Source: Micromussa lordhowensis
Taxonomy: Eukaryota > Cnidaria > Anthozoa > Scleractinia > Lobophylliidae
Assembly: GCA_964020085.1 (NCBI GenBank)
Contig: OZ026604.1
Span: 28,856,618 to 28,920,617 of the forward strand
Length of the DNA stretch: 64,000 bases
Reading direction: 5' to 3'
A model generated the notes under the pieces. The model was not told the DNA's origin. It made no database searches and saw only the letters and a program-made list of their open reading frames with translations. Both the position numbers and the translations under genes were made by a program. Shown in pieces: positions 40,701-55,700 of this stretch; position 1 is the first letter of the stretch; every line of letters starts with the position of its first letter.

Positions 40701-43700
40701 AAACAATAAAAAGCATCCAAGAATAACGTAACAGTAATTAAAAATAATTAACATTTTTGCACGAATTGAGCCTGACTGTACATTGAATTGTTTTCGTATA
40801 TTTTTTTACTCAGTTACGTTTTTTGTTCGGTGAATGTACAGCTTGCTGTGGTTTTTGATAGTGCTGTGTTAAGAGACCCATTGTTTGTTATTGGAATAGA
40901 AATGCTAGACTGGGCAAAAGAACATTCAAAAATATACCAACCATGGTTACCCTGTTCTGTAACAACCTGGGAGAGAAGCTTGGACCTGCAAAATTGATAA
41001 AAAAAAAGAGGTATCATTCATTAAGTAAGCTTAAGTCTGGATAGGGATCAAGGGTCCCATCAGGTGGGAGTTTCTGCCGATTTCTGTAGCATGAAGCAAC
41101 TAGAAATATTTGTACTCCCGCTTGGATGGGATGCTAGTCCATCGCAGGGTTACCCCCCCCCCCCTGCTTTCAATTCACCAGTTCCCATTAAGAACACAAC
41201 ACAATGTCCTCAGCACGGACTTGAACCTGGACCGCACAATCTAGAGTGGGGCACACTGACCATTAGGCCACCACACCAACAACATTCATTAGGTAGCTAA
41301 CAAAAAAAGAAAAAGATAATGTAACCATTTTGGCATGTTTTTGTTAAAGAGAAAATTTACATTTTGGAACATTTAGAGGGGAGATGTATTCATAGATCTG
41401 TTAGGATCCATCAATATTATTTTTCATTTACCTGAAAGAGCTGACATGGTCCTTGAACAAGCTCACAATTTCTGTTGCTTTATTAAAACCCTCCAAGATT
41501 GTTAGGAAGTCGTTTATTTTGCGTTTGCTGGCGAGAAATGTAATAAACACAATAAGTAATTTGAAGGGGTATTTTAACAATGAATGTGAACGAATGATAA
41601 GCTAATTCAGTAGCACCTGTAAGTGTCCTCATTGTAGAGAATGGCTCTGCTTGCTGGATGGTTCTTGTCTCGAGGCAAACCCAGTGTATGGATTCTAACA
41701 TGAAGAAGGAAACAGGAATTAGTTGCTGGTAGGGTTTGCACCACAAAACATTCCAGGACACAATTCCAATTTTTGAGTACCTATCCACCAAAAAATAATT
41801 AGAAATTGACACTAGATGCTCAGGTTTAAATTCAGTTAAAGTTCTTTCACTATTTCCATGTTTTTTTTTTCATCAAGCTCTTTGAATTTGGATTTTTAAA
41901 TTCAAGGACTTTTAAGGTATCCATAACTTTTCAACAATGCTTTTGTTAATTTTTATGGTAACAATAGCTGACATTTGTTCTAACATCAACATTGCTATCA
42001 TCTCTGTAAGTAGAGAAGAAAACCACCCTAATTAAAATGTGCTTGACACATACTTTTTCAACAGTCTTTCAAGGTCTGGTAGAACTTTGAGGACATCTTT
42101 CACTTCAGCCATTAAACCTGCATTGGACATAAGATCTTCTACAGAATTCAGCCTGTGAATCGCACACAGAGAAATGTAAGCAGCTGAGTGAGTTTAATTT
42201 GTCCTTTCCCATGCATTTCAGCTTGAAATTAAAAATAAACCAGGCCTAGCTGGCAATTCCAGCTCATAAACAGAACATTTCTCAGTGCTTCTTTTGCACC
42301 TTGCAATGCATTCGCAAGCCTAAACTAGGTGGAACATTATATTTTAGCTTAATGGTTAGAATTCGTCAACTAAATTGGTAGCAATCTTAACACTGTACTG
42401 AAAAAACACAAATTGTTATTAAATGTTTTGCTTTAGACTGTAGCTTAAACATCTAAATTGTTTCTCAAATTTCAGTCAGCATCATTCCAGTTGATACAAC
42501 AACCACACAAAATTGCTGTGGTCTCAAGCTATACAGCCCGATCACATTGATGGCCAAAGTTTAGTTTTTGCATACATGCGCTCATACCTGTACATACATG
42601 TACAGAGGTTTCATTAACATTTTCAGCAGGACGGCAACCGGTTTTTGCAGGCGAGCAAAACTATTTGAACTGAAATTCTTTAAAAGAAAAACTTCCCTTA
42701 AGATGGTCAAACCAGGCAGCCAAAATCATCGTCACAGCTGGTCAATATGCCTTGGCCCCCGACCCTTAATGCAATTCCTGTCTACATAGCACTGCTGGGC
42801 ATTCCATACCTGTCGCTGATTGATGCTGGATTGCATAGAGGTGCACAAAGCCACTGCTTGAATAACCTTTTGCCTTTATGAAAAAACAACAACCACATAT
42901 TGAATTACTACTCCAAGTTATACATGTAAGTAGATGTGTATCTCCAAAACTCTTCACTGGGACACAGTTTACATTGAATATTGTTTAATTATCCCTTAAT
43001 TACGACAGCAATTAAATCCAAACGTTGCACTTATGAAGAGAGAGAGACAAGCAAAAAATAGACTTTTCACTGACCATAAACAAATTACCACAACTTTAAA
43101 CACGGAGCGAGCCTATAAATGGAGGCTGAGCGGCTCAGCCCGTCCATCACAAATTGGAATACTCTGCTTGGATTGGCTTATTCACCCAGGCATGTCGTAC
43201 TCCCGTGAAATTCGCATGAAGTAATATTTCAGGCGGCCATACAAGGGAAGGTTTTTCGTTTGTTTGCCTTCTTTGTAAAAAGGTCAGCGAAAACAACAAG
43301 AATGGCATCTACAGAAGAAGAATTTAGACAGGTATCGTACTTCATATACATGCATTTTAACTTCTTATTTTTGTTGTTTCACTTGTGAAAGCATATCGAT
43401 TGTTTTCGAGTTGTTTACTCAACGTAAATGCCGTGTTTTAGCCAACAAAGTGCAAACCGCTGACCTTTTATAGGCTTGCTCCGTGTTTAAATAAGGCATA
43501 CACTGTGGGAAAAATACATTTCAAAGCTGCATTTGAAACACTGATCCAGTTATTTGCCGAGCAAATTGTCACAGAGGTGGGCCATTTGTGTTTAATGGAA
43601 GATTAATTAGATTTATTAGATTAAGACTAATTAGATTAATTAGGTTTAGATTAATGGAAGTGAAATTCTCAGTACTTCCTAAATCGACTCTATGTTTCTT

Positions 43701-46700
43701 AACTTTCTTGCAGCGGCAAGAATCCTGTCAATTTAACTTTTTCATAAAAAGGTTCAAACAGGCAAGTTGTAGTAAGAACAGAGGATCTGCCAATCTACAG
43801 AAACGTAACACTTCTTGACTTTAAGTCGTGTTTCACCAAATAAAAATAAAAAATAAAGAGGAAACAGTTCAGAGAATTTGCATGGTGATGTTTGGAGTTG
43901 TTTCTAATAATAAAAAAATTATGTGATTATAAATAAGTGATAAAATAATGTAATTATAATAATTAATAGACATCCCTACCAAATGAAGTAGAGCAATGAT
44001 CCAGTCTTTCCAATAGAGTTCCCTCAGATGTTGTATCCAGTCCAGTTGGAACAATGTCAAGGTTAGTAAGAGTAATGTTGTCGAGGATCTAAGAATACAA
44101 GAACAATAGAGGCCGTGTCTACACTACGCCTTCAGGAATTTGAAAACAGATGTCTCACTCCGAAAACGCATCATATGCTTCCCTTTCTCACTATGCTAGA
44201 GGAATTTAAAAACATAAAAATGACTGGTCATTTTGGATTTGTCTTTGAGGAAAACTTAGTCAGGGAAATCACATGGTTATCTTGACACCACAGTGTTCCA
44301 GGTAAGTGGTCTCGGCTCAAAAACCCTACAAGGTCAGCTACACGACCCCATAAATAAATAGAAAATTTCTACTGATTTGGTGGGAGCAGTGGAAATTGAG
44401 CCATTGAAATTCCTTGTTGACACCCAACCTTGAAATCGTATCTGGAACCCTGCACAATCGTTTTCGAATTTCAAAAATGTTTTCCATTCACACAAAAACA
44501 AAAAGCCGGCATTTTCAAATTCCTCTGGTTTGAAGAGCGTTTTTGAAAAGCTCCATTTTAATTTTGTGATGATTAGTGTGGATGATAGGCCTAGCTGCAG
44601 AAATAAAGCTGCATTTTCATACTTCTCTAGTATACTGCAAACAGGGCATTACACACACTGTATACCATAGTTCATTCCATATTGAACAACAAAACTAAAA
44701 TAGAAGTATGTCACAGAGTGTCACTTTTGAACCTACCCAGTAACTGAATGGCCAGGATCGAATGAAATCTTGTAACTCTCTTAAATTATTATCTCTTAAA
44801 TTACCTATTCAAAAAGTGTATAAATGTTACAGTATTCAATTCCTGTAACCAGAACTGAGAGTTTGTACCACTGCCTGAACAACAGCTTCCTTAAAACATT
44901 TCTACTGAGCTTAACAGAAGTCATAATTACTTTTCAACAACACTTCACATTAAATTCTTAATATACACTGTACAGTTTTAAAAATCGGTGAGTAACCAGG
45001 GGACATAATTAAAAAGTTAAAAAGACGTTCTCTGGTTAAAAGTTTAAAAACACGAGCTTTCGATTCACTTTTAAAGATTGCAGACTGGCAATCGAAAGCT
45101 CGTGTTTTTAAACTTTTAACCAGAGAACGCCTTTTTAATGTACAGTTTTAGTTTTTCAATTATGAAGAAAACAGACTTGGTTGTCTTATTGGTGTACAAG
45201 AATTCCTAACAGTAACTGTTTTTAACCTGAAATGTAAATTATGATCATTTGTGTGTCAATGACAGCAGTTTTATTCTTTTGTTAAGTCTTAGGTCTCCTT
45301 GAGGTCGTCCTTTACATAAGCATTATCGCCTTCCCTGGGCTTCCTTGCCTAATGCATTGATATTTTGTAAATAGATTTATAAATGGCAAAAAAATAAAAC
45401 AATCAAAGAAACTAGTACCATGTGTTGTCTTCCTTTTGCAAATGAACTTTGTCCAGTCCCAGGACTGCTGTCTAGAGGTGTATATTCCTGAAGGGTGAAA
45501 TTAAAAAAGGGTCACACGATAAATAGGCAATTGTATTACTTAGATACACTTGACCAACTAAGCTTGTCAGGCCGTTGATACCATTTGAAAATTCTAAGTA
45601 GAATCCAATCTACATGTAGCAGGGGTTCCATTAATACTATTGGCAGGAGGACAACTGGTTTTCACAGGCGGCCAAAACTCTTTGAACTGAACTTTTTTAT
45701 GAGAAAAAGTGTCTTCCAGATGGTCAAAGCAGGTGGGCTGCAGTACAGCCACTTTGGCCTGAGCTTGCCCTTCTTACATTTTAGAGAAGGTACACTATCA
45801 GTAATACATTGTACGCACTGTACCTCAAAATTCCCCATTGACAAGACTTCTTCATCTATTAGGCATTTCTTCAGATACCTTTAAAGTAACAACATCAAAT
45901 TTTCAATGTTATTGAATAAATGAATAGAGAGTATTATGAACAAGAATGGCAGAGCCATTGCCATCAAATAGTATTTTGAGGAAGAATGAAAACTGTAAGT
46001 ATGATGTTACATGTATTTTAGTTCGAATTGAAAACCCACCACACAACAGCACCAAGAGCACTAAGAGCCAATTCACTCCCTTCACCAGGCATCAAGCCCA
46101 GAGGATCTACAACAAAGCAAGGAAGCTGGTTAGTTTATCTTACTAACTAATAATTCTTCATCTTACTAACGTGTTTCCCACAAAGCTAAATTCTATAGAT
46201 GTATGTTACAGGGAGTTCAATAAGATTTTTAAAGGAAGGGCATCAGGATATGACATCCAGGCAGAAAATCTGCCAGGCTTAAGAGGCCTTGCCAGTAAGG
46301 GGGTCATGGGGTCATGGGGTATCGTGCATGCTCCCCCAGAAAAAATTGAAATTCTACACCTGTAGAGACGAGTTTCCCTGCAATTTGGACCATAAAACTG
46401 AAACCATTCATGTTGCCTACAAGTGGCACTCAATCAAAATCTCAGTCGACAGTCAGTCAAGCGTCAACTAATTATTGATTGATACATGATCGAGTGTAGA
46501 TCAACTGTCACTTGAGATGTCAATCAAGTGTCAGTCAAGTATCGATCAGGATGTCAACTGAGTGTTGATTGAGATGTCGATTGAGGGTATCTGTAGCTAC
46601 CATTGCACACATTGTGCAGACCTATGTATGACATACTGTCTTTGTCTCCTGAAGCAGGTGGGTTGTCTTTGATTTTTTGATCCACCATATTGTTGTTTTG

Positions 46701-49700
46701 GAAGAACTTTGGACACTTGTACTTTGAACGAAAAACAGGCGAAGGGTCACTTTTGTACAATTTCATTTCTTCGGTTCCCATATTTACTTGATTCACGTTA
46801 ATGTCAGTAGAAAACCTGAACTAGCTGAACCTGAATTGCTTAAGCTGGACTGATCAAAATGAACCAAGCTTGTCGCAATATTCATGGCTGTTTGGATTTA
46901 CAACTGGATGTATTAAAGTTAAAGTTTTAATTTTTCGGCATCTATTTCGTATAATGCGTAGCACCTGGGCTTCACAACAGTATCGATCAACACTTGAATG
47001 CAGATTCCTTGAGTGCACATAATTATTAACAGGTATCATCCTTACCTCCATCAGTCAACTTCTTTAAAACATCAGGCCAACTCTGAGACACAAAACTACA
47101 TATTAACGTTTAACTTTCAATATGGTAGCAGCAAGATGCCCTGTACGTCTTGATAATGAAAATTGAAAGTATCACTTTTTAAAGGTGTTTAAAGAAAACT
47201 ATATCTGTAATATTTAGCCAATGTTTGTCAAAGTATGCACACTTATCACACATGTTGTCTAAGGTCAGTTTTTGAAGGTTGTTTTTCTTATTGTTTATCA
47301 AAGCAGGTCCAACACTAGTACAAGAAAATGCTTAATTAAGTGACTTGTAGACCTTCACTGGATTTTCTGCGCTGGTCTGGTCTTTGTTAAAATAATGCTG
47401 CTCTGCCAGAAACTTCAATGTCTTGTCTGCCTCCCAGAATTGGGTTCCTACAAAGAAAATGCAATTGGGTCCAAAAAAATAGATATTCCGTAAACTCAAA
47501 GATACAAGGAGACATTTTGTATCTGAGATTTGAAGGGAGGGGGGGTCATATTTTTCTGGGGGTGGGAGGGGGGAAGTATTTTCTAGAATGTTATTATAAG
47601 TTTAAAGTAACTTTTTAAGTCATGCATTTAATCACCTACCTTGTGTTAGATATTCTTTCATAGAGGACATTAACTCATGGTTGAGAACATGTTGAGTTTT
47701 CAGTGTTAAACCTCCACGAGGACAGAGGAGCTTCAATGACAACAGTGGACAAAAATAATTAGAGGAAAGAATAACATCTTTATCAAAGGGAATATTGGAT
47801 TGGAAAAATGTTTACAAAAAAACATAACAAGATGTTGGGGAGCTCTGGAAAACAAAATAGGGCCTGTACACACAACATGCAAATTTTCACCTTGCCATGT
47901 GATTGACACTTTGTGGTCGGCAAATAAATTACTGTACCCAGAATTAACAAACTTAAAATTTGATGGAGACAATTTTTATTAAAACTTTTGGAAGGGTCAA
48001 ACAAATTAATTTTTGTCAGCCAAGAGCGTATGGGCCCATAGTGATTAAACAGCCCTTCCTCTGTGAGCTAGACAGAATTTTCTATCTCAGTAGCAAAAGT
48101 CGCAGAGGCAACCACAAGAGCATTGAAAATTATCCACACCTGAACCGGTGTATAATGAGCCACAAGAGTACGCAGACGAGAAGACTGACGATCATCTTTA
48201 AACTGTCCAACCTGAAGAATAATGATTAATACATGTAAGTTCATCTTTCAAAATGCATTTCAATAAGGTAAACACCAAAAAGTGAATGAACTGTAAGAGA
48301 TCAAAAAAATGTTCATTGTGATCTTGCAGTCAGACTTTACCCAAAAACAGTTTACAACTTTAAAATAATTATTTAGCCAAAGGTATTTAGAAACTGCTAT
48401 TTTGTTATCATGAACTATTAACTCACATGAAACTTTCCAATTGATGTATCAACAAAACAAACACCATAAACACTTTCACCACCAGAAACATCATCAGAAC
48501 CCTGAATATTGAGAAAAAATATGCACATGTTGGTACATGTAGGTTTTAACTGCAAAACAATAACACAAGTGTCTTATTATTTACATGTACATAAACATGA
48601 GCATAGCACATTTTGAAAGCTGATGGCATGACTGTAAAGACAAAAGATCAGTACACATGTAGTTGTACTTGACTCAAAGCAGTATAGTGTAAAAAATCTC
48701 TCATCTACCTTCTCAGAAATAGCTAAGAGATATGCTGCTTCACTTTCAGTACAGTCTCCATCCAGAAAGCTATATGTCTTTGTTCCTGCAGAAAACATAA
48801 ATACGCTGATCATAAGAAGTAAATCGCATCCCAGATGGACCTTGTAGTTTTACTTTTTTTTGGCCAGTAAAATTTCTTTCTACTAGCAAAACAGCATTTA
48901 AGAAATAGAAAACATGTACTGTGTTTATATCGAGTTATAGAAACAAGAGTGGAAGTTTGGGGAAAGAGAAATTGCTGTGGGAACACGAGCCGCAGACGAG
49001 TGTTTCCACAGCTTTTTTGACTTCTCCCAAACTTTCATGAGTGTTTCTATTTAACAATTAGATTATGAGCTCAAGATTTCTATCGCGTGATAGTTGACGA
49101 GGGCGCAGCCCGAGTCAACTATCGTGCAATAGAAATCGAGAGTGAATAATCTAATTGTTTTAGTATAAATCTACTAGTCGTTCAAAACTAATCTAAATCC
49201 TCTTCTCAACACTTCGAAAACGCCAAGAAACCGCCGTCATTTTGTTAACAAGTGCACACTGTTACGCTACTCACTATCTATCACAGAATAGAATGTGAGT
49301 AGCGTAGCCAATCAGAGGACGTCATTTGTGATAGAACGCTAGTAGATTTATACTAAAACTCATTAGAAACACGGAGACCATGTTTTTGTTTATCTTCTTA
49401 GAGCTGTTTACTAAAAGGTACCTTAAGTCATATTTTTTCAAAAGCCACTTTCTGTGTTGTCTTAAGGTTCTAACAAATAACTCTAATTATCTTTTGCTTG
49501 GTCTAACTGTTTGCAAACAATACTGCATAAGTAGAAAAAAAACAAAAATTATAGGCAAAAGGTGAATACCTTTTGTAATTACTGCACATATTTCTCTTTT
49601 GACAACTTGATCACTTCTTGCATTTGAATGAGCTGTGAATAGAAACCAAAACAACATATAATCGTAACTGGAAAGACAAAAGCAACAACACATCAAGCTG

Positions 49701-52700
49701 TCAAGTTACTAAAGTAAGGTAAAAACGTCCTTTGTAAACAAACTGTAACGATATTGTGCAATAGCGGCTTGGTCACCCAGCGCTCGCGTCAGCAAGCACC
49801 ACGAGTTGTAGTTTTCCGACTTCTTTGAGCTCAGGAATTACAGAGCCATCACAAAGCTGTCCTTGTGTTTATTAAGTCTCAAAGATCTTTACATGGTGTC
49901 ACCCACCTTGGTGAACTGAGTGTTCCAACAGGATGTAAAACAATGATAAACTACAGCCCTGGCTAGATATATATTTCAGTGGAATTTTCAGTGTCTGCAT
50001 TGTATGGTGACCCCAACAGTGGACTTTTCAGTGTCTGCAGTGTCTGCATTGTATGCTAAGACCTCACAAAATTCACAAAATTCTTGTCAAATGTTAAGTT
50101 TCTCACAGTCTTGATTTTTTTGGCGGTTATGATGTGCACTTTTGCAGTCTCAATTTTTTCACAAAGCTGTCTCGCATTCTTGACTTTTGCAAGGCTACGA
50201 AATTCTTGAAGAACCAATTTGCTTTTTTTAATATAAATGACATCTGAACGTCTTAGAAACTGAGTGTCTTGAGCTTGAATTTAAAGCACTTGGAAGTCTA
50301 GGTCTTGCAATTGGAGAAGTCAAAATGTCTTGGGCTCGCAAAGAAAAACACTAGTCTCGACTTTTCGCAAAGTCTCCCATTTACTATTCACCACCTTGTG
50401 CATGAGACATGATGTCAACTCAGATGGTTATAAAGATGGAGAGGGGTCATAGGTTCTGTTATTTTTTACTCTCCTCTGGACATCTATAGTGTAAGGAAAG
50501 AACGCAACATTTAACTTCATATGATGAAGAAAGTGCCCTCACCTTTCCTGCATCTCTCTTTCATCATTTCTGGAGTCTCAGTTTGTTCTACCCGTGCAAC
50601 TCTACAAAGAATAGTCAAAGACAAGTCAACCTGGTGCACCGCTGACTAGATTAATTTCCTGTTTGGAAACATGATAAATAATTTGAAAAATACACTAGAT
50701 CAGAGGAAAAATTTCTTCCAAGTGAATTATGTTGATGTAATTTTCACTAAATGATATCATGATGTTGTAGGCCCTGGTAGCTTTTGTGGGAGCAAACTGG
50801 GACACTGTCCTACACTGAATAACATGTTAAGTCAGCATGTTACATTTGCCGAGCTTCAAATTGCACTTTAACAACTGCATCACGCAGTACAGAACATGGG
50901 TGCCCTGGATATCCAGGCGCCTCCACTGTGACCAGCCAGGCCCCTAGACAGTATAAAACCCCCATGATTGGTAATCTCTGCAACCCAGCAAATGAGCCCC
51001 AAAGCAGTCTTCCAGGCACCCATCACACTGAGTTAACAGTGGAGATGGGGAGGGAGGGGGGCAGAAAGATGTCAATGAGTACATGTATCTATAGACCAAA
51101 ATGATGATTCCTGCAGGGACCACCATGCTGGCACACACTAGTACAATGGCCAAGAGCACTGAGCATGCAATACCATTCGAATATCGTTGACCGGAAGTAC
51201 CAGCTACTCTTTGTTGTTAACTTTGTTAAATTGCATTTAACAGCATTTTCAACATTTTAAAACTTCTGACTTGACAAACACATTATACAACTGATATTTA
51301 GACTGCTTACTTGTAACCTTTCTGAATCAGCGTATCAGAGTATCGACCAAAAGCAATTTCAGGAAAACCAGCATGGGCAAAAGTACCCTGGGAAATAAAG
51401 AAAACACATCATGAAATACATGTCTATATCTTTTTAAATATTTTTGCAATCTGAGCCAGAACTGACTACTCAAATGAAGGATCACTGACCAGAAACTAAA
51501 AACTTACCTTCATGTAGATTAATCCAAGTTCCTTGACCCCAACAGTAGCATCCATATTGTACAATTCATAGAATTTACCAACCTGGTACAAAATGAACAA
51601 GGGGATATGTGAGGCTAGAAGTAGGGGTCCTGTACGTAACACGTACACAGGACAGTGACTCGAATCAAAATCAATAGACCTTTTTACCGATACGGCGGCC
51701 ATCTTGAATTCTGAGGAAATTATGGGATGCCCAGGGGGCAGATGAGAAATAATTAAAAAGAATACTGTGGCGTGATAACTATTCAATAATTTTTCGATAA
51801 CCATAGGAACAACTGCCAAATATCGTGACGGAAAGATGTAACGCTTGTAATATTTGTTATGGAATATGAGAGACAAGCAGTAAAAATTTATCCTGAAAGC
51901 TGTGTATAGGATAAATTTTCCAGCGATTGCCCCTCCGGCAGCCCATAATTTCTCAATCAAAACAATAGAATTCAAGATGGCCGCCGTATCGGTAAAAAGG
52001 TCTATTGATTCACACTGCAATATTGTATCGTGAATTTAACTGGAGATACAGTCAAATAGAACTCCGCTGTGTCCTGTGTAGGCAACAAAGCCCCATTGTG
52101 CCTGCAAAGGTAGTCAATCAAGGCACATGATCATTATTCATCTTGCCAGCTTGCAGAGCTGGCCATGTAATACAATTTGCACAGGGCTCAATTTTCAGGG
52201 AAAAACCTTGAGGCCAGCTGGCCCCTACGTTTTAAGGTTCAGTCACCAGTAAACGTATTTCAATCAGTGAAAAGCATAGAAAGTTAGTCCCCAGTGAAAA
52301 AAACTGTGGTCGCATTGGCGACCCCAGCGGTCACAACGTCAAGCTCTGTTGCATTATACCTTAAAGAAAAGGATGGTATCAAAGTTTTCAATCTTCAGTT
52401 GCCACCACTGCTTCATCGCCTGAGAATATGAAAGGAAAAAAGCAGTCAGTGTAAAACATTGACTGCAGACCAGGGGGAAAACCAGACTGAAGGTAAAATG
52501 CAGACTGCAGACTACAGAATTCTTAAGTATATATCAAGTTTTCTTTTTCCATTATCGAGTGCTTACTGTGAACAGGGTTATTCAGGCTACTCGCAATGAA
52601 CATCTGCACTCCAGTTAATCTGAATATCACTCAGGCTAGCCTGATTAAGCTAACCAAGTATAAGCTAAAATTTTGATTTGAGATTTTTTTAGCTTTGCAG

Positions 52701-55700
52701 TAAGGTTTTCTGTTTATATTGTTTGGCCTTCTGAGTTAATTGAATAATCAGAAACAACACAAAACATACGCAAATTTGTACTTTGGTTAACTGTTAATTC
52801 TAGGTTAGCATTAACCAGCTTCCCAACAAAATAAATTAGACCAGCCCTGATTACTTGTAAGGCTGATTACAACAAGTTAACCTGACATATAAGCCCATGA
52901 TCCAATCGCAGCCAACTTAAAAAAACATGTTACCTCAATGAGCTCTAAACCTGAGCTCGCAATATGGTCACATGGTTGTATTTTTAGCTCAGCTTAAAAT
53001 AATTAATTAGAGCTAGATTCCCATTGTGCACTTAGTTATTTATTAATCGACATGAGATATGTAATGTGATGCATGTGAAGGCGTATCTTTCAGTTGACAT
53101 TTTAGTTCCTCGAGGCAAAAACTCATTAATCAGTTCAGTATATAGGAAACTTTTTCTCAGTTTTATGTATAGTTTATGGCCACATTTAACGAGAGTCAAT
53201 TACAGGACGTTAAGTGGTTTGCAGGGTTCAGCTGAAATGAGCGATAGTGGGAGAAACATAGATGACTCAGATGAACGGGACACCGAAGAGTCTCATGTGC
53301 CTTCAGATCAAGACCCGAGGAGATTCCCGATCACACAATTGAAGAGTTGGAAACCCTGATAGCTCAAGAAACAACTAAGTTATCGGACGTTGAAAAGAAG
53401 GCTAAGTTGGTTGCCTTAAAACAACAGTTAACCGGGTTACGAAAGGAGACATTAGCGGAACAGCACAAGCTCGAACGTGCTACTGGTGTCAGCAAACAAA
53501 AGAAGGGACATAAGACCACACCACCAGTGAAAACGAAGAGCAGAGCAGTTTCTTCCAAAGATTTAAGAGAATTTGAGGGTCTCTCTCACGATGTAGAAAA
53601 ACACCTGAGTGAACTGGGCCTTGGTGAGTCCTCATTAGCCGCAGCGGATGACTCCACTTCAAGTGATGATGATTCATCATCAGAACATACATCAAGGTCA
53701 AAGAAGACCCAAGGTAAGCGAGACTTAAAATCCAGTAAAATGGCAAAAATTGCTTCTCGCGTAGTACGAAGGCAATTCTGGCCTCACAGTGAATTAAGCT
53801 ACGTAAATAAAGACATTGGTCACGATGAGCTCTCACTCCAGGAATTTGTCGCTGGGTACAGTGCCATTTTGTTGCTGCCGCAAGTATCCTTGCGCGAGCG
53901 ACTTCATCGTACTGAACACCTGGGTGCATTAGCGAGAATTATACTGGTCAGTGGCTACGTTGTTTTGACAGGTGTCAATTGACTTAAACATGGATGTCCG
54001 ATATCAAATATATGTACGCTGTAAACAAAGTCTGCAGGCCAACGTATTAGCTAGAGTAAGGCTGCCATGTTGCGTGACATTGTTTTTCGTCACTGGGCGC
54101 ACACACCCGCAATCCATGCTGCTAACCATGTCGACCATGAAAAAAGAGTTGCATGGTTTTCTATTTCTATGCATGCACATGGTTCCTATAGTTATGGGGC
54201 TCAGCTTGGTGGCTCTTCAGGCTACCGAAGCTCCACTATAAATGTTACATATAATGTTCATTTTTTTTGGGGGGGAGGGGGGGGAGGGGTGGGGCGGGGC
54301 TCTTTGGAGGAGAATAGAGTAAAAACACTTACAGGTGTGACATCTTTTGATGTTAGAAAGGATGATGGAACCTGCAGAATTATACAAAATTTGCTTTGTT
54401 AGAAAATAAATGCAAATCAAGCTACAAGTAAACAACTTGGGAATGAAGTGTACAGTAGTGCTACTTGGGAATGAAGTGTACAGTAGTGCTACTTGGGAAT
54501 GAAGTGTACAGTAGTGCTTATGAATTTTAAGAGTCCAGTAATAAAAAATGCCTCCAGTAGTGAGGCTTGCATACAATGTATATAATAAGTCACATCATGA
54601 AAATCACTTATTAATTTTCTCCAACTCCTCTTTTACATCAATACTGTGAAAGAAATGATAGATTTTTTTAGATGAGGATCTTGTTCCCAGTCCACATTTT
54701 CAAACTAGTGAACACAGAGCAATTGTTTTAATAATTATACAGTAACTAAACAAATATTTTACCAGTAGTGTCCTGGGATCATAATCGGGGTGCGACATTG
54801 GTCTACCATGTTTGTCTCTAGAATAAAAATATTACATAAGGTATCACCAGTAATAAAAACATATTGTTCTGTGTGGCAAATGAGCAATGGCAACATTCTC
54901 TTGTTACAATGCCCCCCTTCTCCCCTATACAATCCCTCGTTATGAAAATATAAAAATACTCCATGAACAAACTTTATCAGATTTTTTTAGATTTCTCATC
55001 CACATTCATGTAGTTTTAGTTACTGTTACACATTTGCAGAGTGTACAAAATACACACTGTCACTAGAAGATTTGAAGTTGCAGTCAAGACACAGGCTCAC
55101 AATTCTAGCATTTATCATGGTTAGTGTACTGGCATGAAGAGACAGAAAGGATTGCTATGTCTCCCTCACTCTATCAATCCTTTTCGTTTCTAGTGGAGCA
55201 TAGGTCATCCACTATTGCCTGCCACCTGACCCTATTTTGGGCTGTGCATTTCACCTTGTGCCATGTGAGCTGTCTCTCCTCCATCTCTGCCAAATTCTTG
55301 TGCACCTCCAGGTGTGCTGGAGTTCATGCAATATGTGACCCTTCACGCGAAAAGGGGGCTTAAGAGTTTAAGCGTGAATCCTGAAATTTATTTCACGGTC
55401 TCGGTGCGTTAAACTAAGATTTCACGCCGTGAATTCAAAATTTCTCGCCGTGTTCACCCTGCTTTGAATTTATTTCTCTCTTAGCGTGAAAATGGGAGGA
55501 CCGTGAAATCAAATCACGCCGTGAAAACAAAGGAGTGAAGTTACTTCACGCCCAAAGCTATTTCACGCCGTGAAATTGATGCGAGGAAAATGAGCGGCAC
55601 GCTGCAAAATTTGCCGTGAAACGCACGCTATACATCTGTCACGCATGTTATATTTGCATTCAGTGTGTGTTGCATAAAAATATTTAAAAAATACATTAAA

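Noticed and set aside
51496..52020. 174-codon minus-strand open frame
   Set aside because: It joins a real MSH6 exon (51508-51582) to the palindromic MITE at 51671-52008; splice signals at both exon ends show the rest is intron.
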